Assembly (NCBI GenBank): GCA_048498995.1
Contig: JBEHWX010000048.1
Coordinates: forward strand, 1-42,743
Direction of reading: 5' to 3'
Source: JBEHWX01 sp048498995
GTDB taxonomy: Bacteria; Bacteroidota; Ignavibacteria; OLB7
DNA: 42,743 bases
A program made the translations under genes and the position numbers. The first letter of the stretch is position 1. The number at the start of each line of letters is the position of its first letter. The notes beneath the pieces were generated by a model. That model worked only from the letters and a program-made list of their open reading frames with translations. It was not told the DNA's origin and searched no databases. This document shows positions 33,586-42,548 of the stretch, piece after piece.

Positions 33586-33790
33586 GGATGCCGCGGCAGA
33601 TGCCGGAGCAGGTGCCGTGGCGGATGCCGTGGCGGATGCCGTGGCGGATGCCGTGGGGCGAATCCCGGAAGCGCGGCTCCCGAACGCCGTATGCCGGATG
33701 TAAACACCGGATTCGGATGCCGGGCTCGGATGCCGGATTCGGTTGCCGAGGCTCGGATGCCGAGGCTCGGATGCCGACGGGCTTCGAAGC
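33586..33790. repeat. GGATGCCG minisatellite upstream of htpG
   Basis: GGATGCCGTGGC is repeated with a 12-bp period at 33622, 33634 and 33646, with degenerate copies before. A second set around GGATGCCGAGGCTC with roughly 14-bp spacing runs from about 33714 to 33780. The 580-bp gap 33471-34050 holds no gene I can support; a minus-strand frame (33467-33889) here is Arg/His-rich repeat sequence. Confidence 0.75.
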
Positions 33791-33910
33791 CGGAGCGCGG
33801 AGCGTGGGTTCGCGGAGATCGACGTGCTCAGTGGCGAATTGACGGCCGAGAGCGGTGGTGATCGCCCGCCCCGCTGAACGAGGATTCATGGGGGCACGGG
33901 GAATCGGAGG

Positions 33911-33918
33911 CGAATATA
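33911..33918 (-). promoter_or_regulatory. TATATTCG box upstream of the minisatellite
   Basis: The minus strand reads TATATTCG, identical to the candidate -7 boxes of both STAND genes. It could be a distal htpG promoter, 440 bp from the start. Confidence 0.3.
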
Positions 33919-34050
33919 CGAATCAAACCCCGCCGCCGCGCAAGTCCCCCGCGGCCGGATGTTCGATGCCGACACGCCGGACCGAACCGGCCGCTCGGGT
34001 ACGACCACGCCGGTGACGTTCGAGGTCCGTGGATACCGGCCGCATGGCCG

Positions 34051-35550
34051 TCAGCGCGCGACGACGATCTTCCCCTGGAGCGCGCCGTCGTCGGAGCGAT
34101 AGAAGTAGACGCCGGCCGCCACCGCCGCCCCCTCCGCGTCCCAGAGGTCCCAGCTGTAGCAGGGAACGGCCAGAGGCCCGGCCGCCGCGTCGTCGAGCAT
34201 CCTGACGAAGCCGCCGCGCGGGTCGAAGATCGTGATTCTCGGGAGCGAATCGGTCCGGCCCGGTTCTCCTGGAAGCTCGATGCGCACCGCGCCCGAGAGT
34301 ACGGGATTCGGGTAGGGAGTCGGGTAGGGAGTCGCGCTCGGCTCGCGGTGAGGGACCTCGGCAAGATCGCCCGACCGGGTGAGACGGGCCAGGAGCATAT
34401 CCATCCCGCCGGCCAGATGTAGGGATTGGGAGTTGGTGATGCCGACCAGAACGTATCCGTCGTCATCCTCCATCACGTCCGCGCCGGCCTCCGTCCCCTC
34501 GGCGCCGACCCGACGCTCCCACTCGACTTCCCCCGAGGGATCGGTCTTCACCACATAGATATCGTTGCCGGATGTCGAATCGGGCGTCGTGCCTACCAGG
34601 ATATATCCGCCGTCGGAGGTCGGGCGTCCGGAGGTCATGATCGTGAAGGAGGTCGGGTGCCCATAGTGCCGGTCGACGACGGTCGAGCCGTTGGCGTCGA
34701 GCACCAGCAGCCAGCCGGTACTGAACGGTTTGGTGGCGTGGGTCGATGTTCCGAAGATCGCGCCCCCCCCATCCCGGGTGGTCATGACGCGGTACGGGGT
34801 GTCGATCGATTCATCGTTGGCGACCAGATGCCCCCACACCTCTTCTCCCGCGGAGTCGACGCGGAGGATCCAGTATTGATCGCGGCCGTCGGCCGAGGAA
34901 TGCCCCGCCATCACGCATCCGCCATCGGCGGTTTCGTCGGCGGAGTGGACGTGCTCGTATCCTCGCATGCTGTACAGCTTCTCCCAGACGACGTTGCGCG
35001 CGGTGTCGAGCCGCATCAGCCACATGGCGTCGGTGCCGTTCGGTGCCGTCTGGATATGCCCACCGAGGTAGTAGCCCCCCTCCTTCCGCTCCAGAAGTAT
35101 GTGGGCGTGATTGGTCACCTCCCGCTTGATGCGCATCGACCAGAGCTCGTTGCCGGCGGCGTCGACCTTGAAGAGCAATCCCGAGGTTGCGCCGGGGTCG
35201 TGTACCACGCCGGTATCTGCGCCGAACTCCTCGAAGCCGGCCAGCAACAGGCCACCGTCGGCGGCGCGACGCATCGACCAGAGCTGGCCGGACATGCCGT
35301 CGCCGAACGAGCGGTCCCAGATGTGGCGGCCGAGGGCGTCGAACCGGGCAATGAAGTAGGGGGTCCTGAGCCGACGATCCTCGGTGAGGTGGGTCCGGGT
35401 GCCGGCGGCGAAGAATCCTCCGTCGCCGGCCGGCTCGATGGCGCCGGCGACGTCGTTGTCCGCTCCGCCCCAGGTCATGATCCACGGCTGCGCGTGGAGC
35501 GCGCACGAGCTGGCCAGCGTTACGAACGCAAGGAGGAACAGTCTCTTCAT
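34051..35550 (-). CDS. Secreted propeller-like protein with T9SS sorting domain
   Basis: 499 residues from the ATG at 35550, with GGAG eight bases upstream; the frame continues upstream without coding signs. A signal peptide (KRLFLLAFVTLASSCALHA) is followed by about seven repeats of the type DGGxxxxG...D..G...W (for example ADGGLLLAGFEEFGADTG and TRDGGGAIFGTSTHATK), a beta-propeller-like arrangement. The C-terminal 80 residues are a type A T9SS sorting domain (YPNPVLSGAVRIELPG, VYFYRSDDGALQGKIVVAR). It is exported and possibly anchored at the cell surface. The ligand is unknown. Confidence 0.85.
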   Translation of the reverse strand: MKRLFLLAFVTLASSCALHAQPWIMTWGGADNDVAGAIEPAGDGGFFAAGTRTHLTEDRRLRTPYFIARFDALGRHIWDRSFGDGMSGQLWSMRRAADGGLLLAGFEEFGADTGVVHDPGATSGLLFKVDAAGNELWSMRIKREVTNHAHILLERKEGGYYLGGHIQTAPNGTDAMWLMRLDTARNVVWEKLYSMRGYEHVHSADETADGGCVMAGHSSADGRDQYWILRVDSAGEEVWGHLVANDESIDTPYRVMTTRDGGGAIFGTSTHATKPFSTGWLLVLDANGSTVVDRHYGHPTSFTIMTSGRPTSDGGYILVGTTPDSTSGNDIYVVKTDPSGEVEWERRVGAEGTEAGADVMEDDDGYVLVGITNSQSLHLAGGMDMLLARLTRSGDLAEVPHREPSATPYPTPYPNPVLSGAVRIELPGEPGRTDSLPRITIFDPRGGFVRMLDDAAAGPLAVPCYSWDLWDAEGAAVAAGVYFYRSDDGALQGKIVVAR

Positions 35551-35800
35551 CCCGGAAGCTCCAAAAAGTCGGCGGGCCGGCGCGCCATGTGGATAATGGT
35601 CGAGGCGTGCCATCACGCGGTCGAGAGAGTCCGGGTGGTGGGGATTCCTGACGGTGGCGGCATGGGAGCTTCCACGCCCCGGCGGGCCCCCGGCCACCGA
35701 GCCGGAAGCCGGAGCGATTCCGTATTATTACCAAACTTTCGCTTGCTTTCCGCGAATGCGTGCCGCGCGCGGGAGCGTCAGAACCAGACCCATCCGTTCC

Positions 35801-36259
35801 ATGAGGCAACTCCATACCGAAATCGAGATCGGCGCGCCCGCCGAGCTCGTTTGGGATCTACTTCTCGACTTCCCCTCCTACGCGAGCTGGAACCCGTTCA
35901 TCCGCTCGATCTCCGGCGCCGCGAAAGTCGGCTCGACGCTCGACGTCCAGATGCATCTCCCCGGCCGGAGCCCGATGACCTTTCATCCGAAGGTGCTCCG
36001 CGTGCTCACGCGCCGGGAACTGCGATGGAAGGGACGACTGGCCATCCCCGGGCTCTTCGACGGAGAGCACTGGTTCATGCTCTACCCTCTCGGCAACGAT
36101 CGCACCCGCTTCGTTCAGGGGGAAGGATTCTCCGGCATCCTGATCCCCTTTCTCTACGGCTCGCTCAAGCCGAGAACCCGCGATGCGTTCCAGCGGATGA
36201 ACGAGGCGCTCAAGGAGCTGGCCGAGAAGCGCCACGCGGCCTCGCTCCAGGCCGGCTGA
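35801..36259 (+). CDS. SRPBCC-fold protein
   Basis: 152 residues from the ATG at 35801; an ATG at 35756 is possible, and neither has a good ribosome-binding site. The Bet v1-like pattern is clear: TEIEIGAPAELVWDLLLDFP, then YASWNPFIRSI, an internal strand region (GSTLDVQMHLPGRSPMTFHP), and a long C-terminal helix (DAFQRMNEALKELAEKR). The family binds hydrophobic ligands. It is divergent from the T9SS propeller gene. Confidence 0.85.
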   Translation: MRQLHTEIEIGAPAELVWDLLLDFPSYASWNPFIRSISGAAKVGSTLDVQMHLPGRSPMTFHPKVLRVLTRRELRWKGRLAIPGLFDGEHWFMLYPLGNDRTRFVQGEGFSGILIPFLYGSLKPRTRDAFQRMNEALKELAEKRHAASLQAG

Positions 36260-36369
36260 CGGAGCGGACCATCGGTCGGACGACCGGTCGGTGGCATCCG
36301 CAACCCGGTGCCGGCCTCCGCGTACGGGAGGGCGCAGAGAACGTCAACCCGAACCAAGGAGGCACCCCC

Positions 36370-37137
36370 ATGAGCACGATCGAGGAGAAAGCACGCGAGA
36401 TCTTCGGCGCCCGCGCCGGATTCTACACGACGAGCGACACGCACGCCGATCCCTCCGTTCTCGGCCACGTGGCGGAGCTGGCCGCGCCCGAGCCGGACTG
36501 GCGCGCGCTCGACGTGGCCACCGGCACCGGCCATACCGCGTTCGCGCTCGCCCCGTATGTGGCCTCGGTGGTCGGTACCGATATCACCGACGAAATGCTC
36601 GCCGAGGCCGAGAAGCTCCGCGACGCGCGAGGCCTCGCCAACGTGACCTTCCTCCAGGCCGATGTCCACGCCCTCCCCTTCGACGACGCCTCCTTCGATC
36701 TGGTGACCTGCCGACGCGCCGCGCACCACTTCTCCGATATCGGCCGCGCCATCGCCGAGATGCGCCGCGTGCTGAAACCGGGTGGCCGGATCGTGATCGA
36801 CGACCGAAGCGTCCCGGAGGATGACGAGGTCGATGCCCTGATGAACCACCTCGATCTGCTCCACGACCGTTCGCACGTCCGCCAGTACCGTCCCAGCGAA
36901 TGGGCCAGGATGCTCTCGGATGCCGGCTTTACCGTCGAAACGGTCGAGCCCTACCGGCAGCATCGCCCGCTCACCTCCCTGACCGGTGGCGTCGACGAGC
37001 CGGACCGGAGCGAGATCGAGCGGATCATCGCCGATCTGCCACCCCACCTGCGCGAGGCGATGGACCTCCGCGAGAACGAGGGACGCCTCGGAACCAATCA
37101 CTGGTACGTGATCGTCTCGGCGGTGAAGGTCGGATGA
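36370..37137 (+). CDS. Class I SAM-dependent methyltransferase
   Basis: 255 residues, ATG at 36370 with AAGGAGG at 36355-36361. The SAM motifs are visible: LDVATGTGHTAFAL (motif I), VVGTDITDEML, FLQADVHALPFDDASFDLVT and VLKPGGRIVIDD. It resembles the UbiE/COQ5 or generic Methyltransf_11 group; the substrate is unknown. It is cotranscribed downstream of the SRPBCC gene after 110 bp. A 14-bp repeat begins at its stop codon. Confidence 0.9.
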   Translation: MSTIEEKAREIFGARAGFYTTSDTHADPSVLGHVAELAAPEPDWRALDVATGTGHTAFALAPYVASVVGTDITDEMLAEAEKLRDARGLANVTFLQADVHALPFDDASFDLVTCRRAAHHFSDIGRAIAEMRRVLKPGGRIVIDDRSVPEDDEVDALMNHLDLLHDRSHVRQYRPSEWARMLSDAGFTVETVEPYRQHRPLTSLTGGVDEPDRSEIERIIADLPPHLREAMDLRENEGRLGTNHWYVIVSAVKVG

Positions 37138-37182
37138 TCCCGGTCGGATGATCCCGGTCGGATGATCCCGGTCGGATGATAT
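37132..37182 (+). repeat. 14-bp tandem repeat at the methyltransferase stop
   Basis: GGATGATCCCGGTC starts at 37132, 37146, 37160 and, partly, 37174. The first copy contains the stop codon TGA (37135-37137). Confidence 0.8.
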
Positions 37183-37235
37183 CGTTCGACCATCATCTCG
37201 ATGCGCGGCGCGGCGGAAACGATTATGTTCGCGGC

Positions 37236-37646
37236 ATGACCAACGACCGGACCGGCATGCTCCATCACGTGGAGCTCTACGTTTCGAGCCTCGAGCGCTC
37301 GGCGAGCTTCTGGGGGTGGTTTCTGGGGGAGCTCGGCTATGAGCTCTTCCAGAAATGGCCCGAGGGGATGAGCTGGCGGCTCGGCGCCACCTATATCGTC
37401 TTCGTCCAGGCCGAGGAGCGCTATCTCGATCCTCCCTATCATCGCCGGCGCGTAGGGCTGAACCATCTCGCCTTTCACGCCGGGTCGCGGCGTCAGGTGG
37501 ACCGGCTGGCCGATGAGCTCCGCTCGCGCGGCGTCACCATCCTCTATCCCGACCGGCATCCTGGCGATCCATGCTACTACGCGCTCTTCTTCGAGGATCC
37601 GGACCGGATCAAGGTGGAGCTGGTGGCCGAGGAGACGGAGGACTGA
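37236..37646 (+). CDS. VOC/glyoxalase-like protein
   Basis: 136 residues from the ATG at 37236; an ATG at 37176 or 37257 is also possible, since none has a good ribosome-binding site. The VOC beta-alpha-beta pattern and metal ligands are visible: MLHHVELYVSSLERSASFWG, GLNHLAFHAG (His) and a terminal KVELVAEE (Glu). The family includes glyoxalase I, fosfomycin-resistance and dioxygenase enzymes; the reaction is not readable. It is followed 2 bp later by the kinase gene. Confidence 0.82.
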   Translation: MTNDRTGMLHHVELYVSSLERSASFWGWFLGELGYELFQKWPEGMSWRLGATYIVFVQAEERYLDPPYHRRRVGLNHLAFHAGSRRQVDRLADELRSRGVTILYPDRHPGDPCYYALFFEDPDRIKVELVAEETED

Positions 37647-37648
37647 CG

Positions 37649-38878
37649 ATGGATGATTCGACGACCGGCATGGAGCATCCGCTCCCCGGAGGGCGCGCGG
37701 ACACCGCGGGGGCGAGGAGCGCCGACGAGACGCTCCGCCGACGCAATCGGGAGATGGAGATTCTGAACGCCATCGCCGACGCGCTCAACCGTCCGGTCGA
37801 TCTGGGAGAATCGCTCCGGATCGCGCTCGGGAAGGTGGCCGAGCTGTTCGGACTGGAGACCGGCTGGGTGTTTCTGCTGGACGAGGAGAGCGGCGCCCCC
37901 TACCTGGCCGCGTCGCAGAACCTTCCACCGGCGCTCGCCGACGCGCCGAAGCGGATGTCCGGCTCCTGCTACTGCCTCGATACCTTCCGTGCCGGCGACC
38001 TGAACGGCGCGGCCAATGTGAACGTGATCACCTGCAGCCGCCTCCGCTGGCTGATGGAGGGGACCGAGGGGCTCCGCTATCATTCGACGATCCCCCTCTA
38101 CGCCTCCGGGGTGAAGCTCGGCGTGATGAACGTCGCCAGCCGCGACTGGCGCGAGCTCTCCGGCGAGGATCTTCGCCTGCTCTACACGATCGGCGATCTG
38201 CTCGGCATCGCCATCGAGCGGGCCCGGCTGTTCGCCCGGAGCATCCGGCTCGGCGCGCTCGAGGAGCGGAACCGGCTGGCGCGGGAGATCCACGACACGC
38301 TGGCGCAGGGGCTGGCCGGCATCGCGATGTATCTCGAAACGGCCGAGGCGCTGCTGGAGGGGAGCGCGGACCCTGAGCGGATCTCCTCCTCCGTGGCCCC
38401 CGCGCTCGACCTTACGCGCCGGAGCCTGGAGGACGCGCGACGCTCGGTGCTCGACCTGCGCGCCGCGCCGCTGGAGGGAAAATCGCTCGAGGAGGCGCTC
38501 CGCGATCTGCTCCGGAGCTGGAAGGGAGAACGGAAAATCGCCACGCGGCTGGAAGCCCACGGCGCCGAGCGTCCCCTGCCGGTCAGGATCGAGGTGGGAC
38601 TCTACCGGATCGCCCAGGAAGCGCTCACCAACATTGCCCGCCACGCCGAGGCGCGACGCGTCACGCTCCGGCTGAGCGTGACGCCGGAGCTGATACGCCT
38701 GGTGGTGGAGGATGACGGCCGTGGATTCGAGGCGGACACGGCCGGACCGGAGCGGCATGGACTGGTGGGGATGAGCGAGCGTGCGCGCCTGCTCGGAGGC
38801 TCCCTCTCGGTGGCCAGCTCCCCCGGCGAGGGAACCCGGATCGAGGCCGCGATCCCGCTCGACGAATCACACGAATAA
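37649..38878 (+). CDS. GAF-domain NarL-type sensor histidine kinase
   Basis: 409 residues, ATG at 37649 with GGAGG upstream. A GAF domain covers residues 36-195 and carries Cys107, Cys109 and Cys129 (GSCYCLDTF, VITCSRL). A HisKA_3 dimerisation domain follows with the phospho-acceptor His215 in RLAREIHDTLAQGLAG. An HATPase domain with DDGRGFE and HGLVGMSERARLLGG ends the protein. There is no membrane segment, so it senses a cytoplasmic signal. It pairs with the response regulator 23 bp downstream. A Cys-bound cluster in GAF would make it an oxygen- or redox-type sensor (see findings). Confidence 0.93.
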   Translation: MDDSTTGMEHPLPGGRADTAGARSADETLRRRNREMEILNAIADALNRPVDLGESLRIALGKVAELFGLETGWVFLLDEESGAPYLAASQNLPPALADAPKRMSGSCYCLDTFRAGDLNGAANVNVITCSRLRWLMEGTEGLRYHSTIPLYASGVKLGVMNVASRDWRELSGEDLRLLYTIGDLLGIAIERARLFARSIRLGALEERNRLAREIHDTLAQGLAGIAMYLETAEALLEGSADPERISSSVAPALDLTRRSLEDARRSVLDLRAAPLEGKSLEEALRDLLRSWKGERKIATRLEAHGAERPLPVRIEVGLYRIAQEALTNIARHAEARRVTLRLSVTPELIRLVVEDDGRGFEADTAGPERHGLVGMSERARLLGGSLSVASSPGEGTRIEAAIPLDESHE

Positions 38879-38901
38879 CCCGGTCTCGAGAGAGAGAGAG
38901 C

Positions 38902-39561
38902 ATGCTGCAACCGATCAGAATAGTCGTGGCCGACGATCACCCGATCGTCCGCGAGGGGCTGGTGGCGATCCTCGGCACGCAGCCGGATTTCGCCGTGGTG
39001 GGCGAGGCCTCCAACGGAGCGGACCTGGTCCGCCTTGCCGGCGAGCTTCGTCCGGACGTGGTGCTGCTCGATCTGGAAATGCCGGAGCTCGACGGCGTGG
39101 AGGCGCTCCGCCGGATGCGCCGGGATGATCCCGCCCTGCGCGCGATCGTCTTCACCGTGTTCGACACCGACGACCGGATCGTCGCCGCCGTCAGGGCCGG
39201 CGCGCAGGGATATCTGCTGAAAGGGGCGCCGAGGGAGGAGGTGTTTACCGCCATCCGGACCGTCAGCCGCGGCGGCTCGCTGCTACAGCCGGTGATCGCC
39301 TCTAAGCTGCTCCGCCACGTCAGCGGCGCTCCCGATCCGGAGGAGCTCGATCCGCTGACGCCCCGCGAGCTCGAGGTGCTCCGTCTGCTCGGGCTGGGAC
39401 GCACCAACAAGGAGATCGCCTCCGATCTGGCGATCAGCGAGCGGACCGTGAAATTCCATCTGAGCGCGATCTATGCGAAGCTCGGCGCCGGCAACCGGAC
39501 CGAGGCGGTCGCCATCGCCACGCGCCGGGGGCTGATCGACGTGACGAGGGCCTCCGCGTAG
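38902..39561 (+). CDS. NarL/FixJ-family response regulator
   Basis: 219 residues, ATG at 38902 with GAGAG upstream. The receiver domain has Asp11/Asp12, the phospho-acceptor Asp57 (LLDLEMPELDG) and Lys in LLKGAPREE. The C-terminal LuxR HTH is complete (LTPRELEVLRLLGLGRTNKE, then IASDLAISERTVKFHLSAIY). It is the partner of the upstream kinase. Confidence 0.96.
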   Translation: MLQPIRIVVADDHPIVREGLVAILGTQPDFAVVGEASNGADLVRLAGELRPDVVLLDLEMPELDGVEALRRMRRDDPALRAIVFTVFDTDDRIVAAVRAGAQGYLLKGAPREEVFTAIRTVSRGGSLLQPVIASKLLRHVSGAPDPEELDPLTPRELEVLRLLGLGRTNKEIASDLAISERTVKFHLSAIYAKLGAGNRTEAVAIATRRGLIDVTRASA

Positions 39562-39758
39562 GAGAAGCCCGCCGTGCCGCGGAATTCCGATGATTCGCGG
39601 ATTGTTCCACCGCCCGATGTAACACCGGCATCCTCTCCGGGGTCTTTCACGGGAATCCGGTGGCGAGTCGATGCGGCTTGCTCCGTTCGCCCCGGTTTCC
39701 GTTCTTTCGCGGCCTCGAAGCCCAACGCCGACGCTACAACCGTACAACCGCGAACCTC

Positions 39759-42548
39759 ATGAAGCCGAATCTGTTCTCGATTCTCGGCGGGAGCACGCTT
39801 GCCATCGTGGTGGCCGTGGTCTGCTGCTATACCACGATGCCCACGTCGCTCAGCGCGATACGCCCGCGCCATATCTCCAGTCCGGAGGCGGAGGAGATGG
39901 ATCCGAGCCTGCGCGCCGAATGGGAGCTCCAGCGTCTGCGCGATCCCCGCACCGGCCGCATCCCCGAGGATATCCGCCGCAAGGAGATGGCCTTCGCGCA
40001 GACCCTCCCGGGAAGCGTCGGACGCAGCTACCTGGCCAAGGGGACCGCGGCGGAGCGCGCATGGAATCAGCTCGGCCCGAACGATGTGGGAGGGCGTACC
40101 CGCGCGCTCGGCATCGACGTGGCAGATGAGCGGGTGATGCTCGCCGGCGGGATCACCGGCGGCATCTGGCGCTCGACCGACGGCGGCCTGAACTGGAACC
40201 GGATGACCCTCCCGACGCAGATGCCGAGCGTCACCTGCCTGGTGCAGGATACGCGGCCGGGGCACACCCGAACCTGGTACTACGGCACCGGCGAGTTCCG
40301 CACCAACAGCACCCGCTTCGGCAACGTCCTCTACCCCGGCGACGGGATCGTCAAATCCACCGACAACGGCGCGACGTGGCATCAGCTCACCGCGACCGTC
40401 GTCGGCACGCCGCAGCGGCCGAACCGTCCGTTCCACTTCGTCAATGCCGTCGTGGTCGACACCAACGACAAGGTCGGCGACCTGCTCTACGCGGCGGTGA
40501 TGGGGGGCGTGATGCGCTCGACCGACGGCGGCGGCACCTGGGCGCAGGTGCTCGATGTCGGCGCCGGTGTCGGCTTTACCGATCTCACGCTCGGATCCGA
40601 CAAAGCGCTCTACGCCGTGGCCGGCACCGGCGGCACCAGGCATGGCATCTTCCGCTCGACCAACGGCGTCGATTGGACCGACATCACCCCGGCCGGCTGG
40701 GGCGATTCCACGCGCCGGATCGTGCTCGGCGCCGCCCCCTCGAAGCCCGGACTCCTCTACATACTGGCCGAGACGCCCGGGCGCGGCAAGCGGGTTCCCG
40801 GCAGCTACGGCTTCGACGAGTACTACAGCCTCTGGAGCTACACCTACGGCTCCGGCAACGGCGCCGGCGCCAACGGAACCTGGGAGGATCGCTCCGATAA
40901 TCTCCCGGAGATCGAGGAGCCCTGGATCTACAACGGCCTGAACTCCTACGCGATGTTCGTCCGCGTGAAGCCGAACGATCCGAACACGGTCTACCTCGGC
41001 GGCTCCAGCCTCTGGGTCTCCACCGACGGATTCTCCACGAATCAGAACTATCACTGGATGGGCGGCTACGATCAGGACTGGTCGTGGCAGGGGGTCAACC
41101 TCCTTCATCCGGACAACCACACGCTCCTCTTCTCCCGAAGCAACCCGAACCGGATCTACGCCGGCAACGACGGCGGCATCTGGACCACGACGGTCGATGC
41201 CAGCTTCAACGGACGCAACTGGTCCGCGCTGAACATCAACTACATCTCCACGCAGTTCTATTCGGTCGCGCTCGATCACTCGCCCACGTCCCTTCAACTG
41301 GTGATCGGCGGCGCGCAGGACAACGGCTCGTTTCAGGCGGATCGCGCCGGCGTTCATCCACCGTTCAAGAGCCTCTGGGGGGGCGACGGCTCCTTCTGCG
41401 CCGTGGCCGACGGAGGGCGGGATCTCTACGTCTCCTCCCAGTACGGCAACATGGTCCACATGCTCTACGATCCGGGACTCGGACAGACCTACGCCGGCTA
41501 CCTCTATCCGCCGGATACGGTGAAGACCCTCTTCGTCACCCCGTTCGTCCTCGATCCGGTCGGCAACGCCGAGATCTTCATGGCGGCCGAGGGGGGCGTC
41601 CTGCGCAACAACAGGATCGGCGACTTCGACGCCTACAACTGGTGGTGGCGGATGACCAAGACCGCCGACAAGAGCATCACCGTCTCGGCCCTCGGCATGT
41701 CAGCGAGCGAACCGGCACACCGGCTCTACTACGGCACCACAGACGGACGCCTCTTCCGCGTCGACGAAGCGCGCTACGATGACGAGATCCCGGTGGAGAT
41801 CACCGGCGCGATCTTCCCGAAGGGTGCCTACATCAACTGCGTGGCCGTCGATCCGGCCGACGCGGGGCATGTGGTGGTGGTCTTCTCGAACTACGGCGTC
41901 CAGTCCATCTTCGCCACCAGCGATGCCGGTGCCACGTGGCAGTCGATCGCCGGCAACCTCGAGGAGCAGCCGGACGGCTCAGGCTCCGGCCCCTCCTGCC
42001 GATGGGTCTCGATGCTCCATGTTGGAAGCGGCACGATCTATTTCGTCGGCACCAGCACCGGACTCTACTCCACCTCACGGCTCGACGGCGCATCCACCGT
42101 CTGGTCCCAGGAAGGGGCATCCAGCATCGGCAACGTGATCGTCGACATGATCGACTGCCGACAGTCGAGCGGGACGGTGGCGGTGGCGACCTGGGGACTC
42201 GGATTGTTCTCGACCGATATTACCTCCCTCGGCGCGGTGCCCCTGACGGCCGAGGCCGCGGAACGCCGGATGCTGATCGGGAACTACCCGAATCCGGTCC
42301 ATGACGCCACGACCATCGATGTGAATATCCCCGAGGGAGCCTCGGGAGGCCAGGTCGAGATCGGACTCTTCGACGAGCTCGGCCATCCGGTCGCGACGAT
42401 CTTCAGCGGAAGGCTTGGCGCGGGACGCCATAAGCTCCCCTTCTCCGTCGATCGAAGCCCGGTCGGAGCGCTCCCGGCCGGCCGCTACTACTACCGACTC
42501 AGCGCCGGCGATCTGACCGACACGCGCGCGATGACGGTGCTCCGCTAG
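39759..42548 (+). CDS. Large secreted BNR/sortilin-type propeller protein with T9SS sorting domain
   Basis: 929 residues from the ATG at 39759. A signal anchor (LFSILGGSTLAIVVAVVCCY) is followed by a propeller built from BNR/Asp-box repeats (STDGGLNWN, STDNGATW, STDGGGTW, STNGVDWTD, TSDAGATWQ), as in sortilin/VPS10-like glycoside-type propellers. The last 90 residues are a T9SS type A sorting domain (YPNPVHDATTIDV, FDELGHPVATIF, LPAGRYYYRLSAG). It is exported by the type IX system. Its ligand or any enzymatic activity is unknown. Confidence 0.9.
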   Translation: MKPNLFSILGGSTLAIVVAVVCCYTTMPTSLSAIRPRHISSPEAEEMDPSLRAEWELQRLRDPRTGRIPEDIRRKEMAFAQTLPGSVGRSYLAKGTAAERAWNQLGPNDVGGRTRALGIDVADERVMLAGGITGGIWRSTDGGLNWNRMTLPTQMPSVTCLVQDTRPGHTRTWYYGTGEFRTNSTRFGNVLYPGDGIVKSTDNGATWHQLTATVVGTPQRPNRPFHFVNAVVVDTNDKVGDLLYAAVMGGVMRSTDGGGTWAQVLDVGAGVGFTDLTLGSDKALYAVAGTGGTRHGIFRSTNGVDWTDITPAGWGDSTRRIVLGAAPSKPGLLYILAETPGRGKRVPGSYGFDEYYSLWSYTYGSGNGAGANGTWEDRSDNLPEIEEPWIYNGLNSYAMFVRVKPNDPNTVYLGGSSLWVSTDGFSTNQNYHWMGGYDQDWSWQGVNLLHPDNHTLLFSRSNPNRIYAGNDGGIWTTTVDASFNGRNWSALNINYISTQFYSVALDHSPTSLQLVIGGAQDNGSFQADRAGVHPPFKSLWGGDGSFCAVADGGRDLYVSSQYGNMVHMLYDPGLGQTYAGYLYPPDTVKTLFVTPFVLDPVGNAEIFMAAEGGVLRNNRIGDFDAYNWWWRMTKTADKSITVSALGMSASEPAHRLYYGTTDGRLFRVDEARYDDEIPVEITGAIFPKGAYINCVAVDPADAGHVVVVFSNYGVQSIFATSDAGATWQSIAGNLEEQPDGSGSGPSCRWVSMLHVGSGTIYFVGTSTGLYSTSRLDGASTVWSQEGASSIGNVIVDMIDCRQSSGTVAVATWGLGLFSTDITSLGAVPLTAEAAERRMLIGNYPNPVHDATTIDVNIPEGASGGQVEIGLFDELGHPVATIFSGRLGAGRHKLPFSVDRSPVGALPAGRYYYRLSAGDLTDTRAMTVLR

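Noticed and set aside
33467..33889. 140-residue Arg/His-rich protein upstream of htpG
   Set aside because: It is mostly translated minisatellite with no ribosome-binding site; kept only as a finding.
34426..37137. 903-residue plus-strand frame across the T9SS protein and methyltransferase
   Set aside because: It joins an antisense frame with the real methyltransferase; the real gene starts at 36370 with a strong ribosome-binding site.
39471..41459. 662-residue minus-strand frame across the propeller gene
   Set aside because: Antisense to BNR repeats and a signal segment that are clear on the plus strand.
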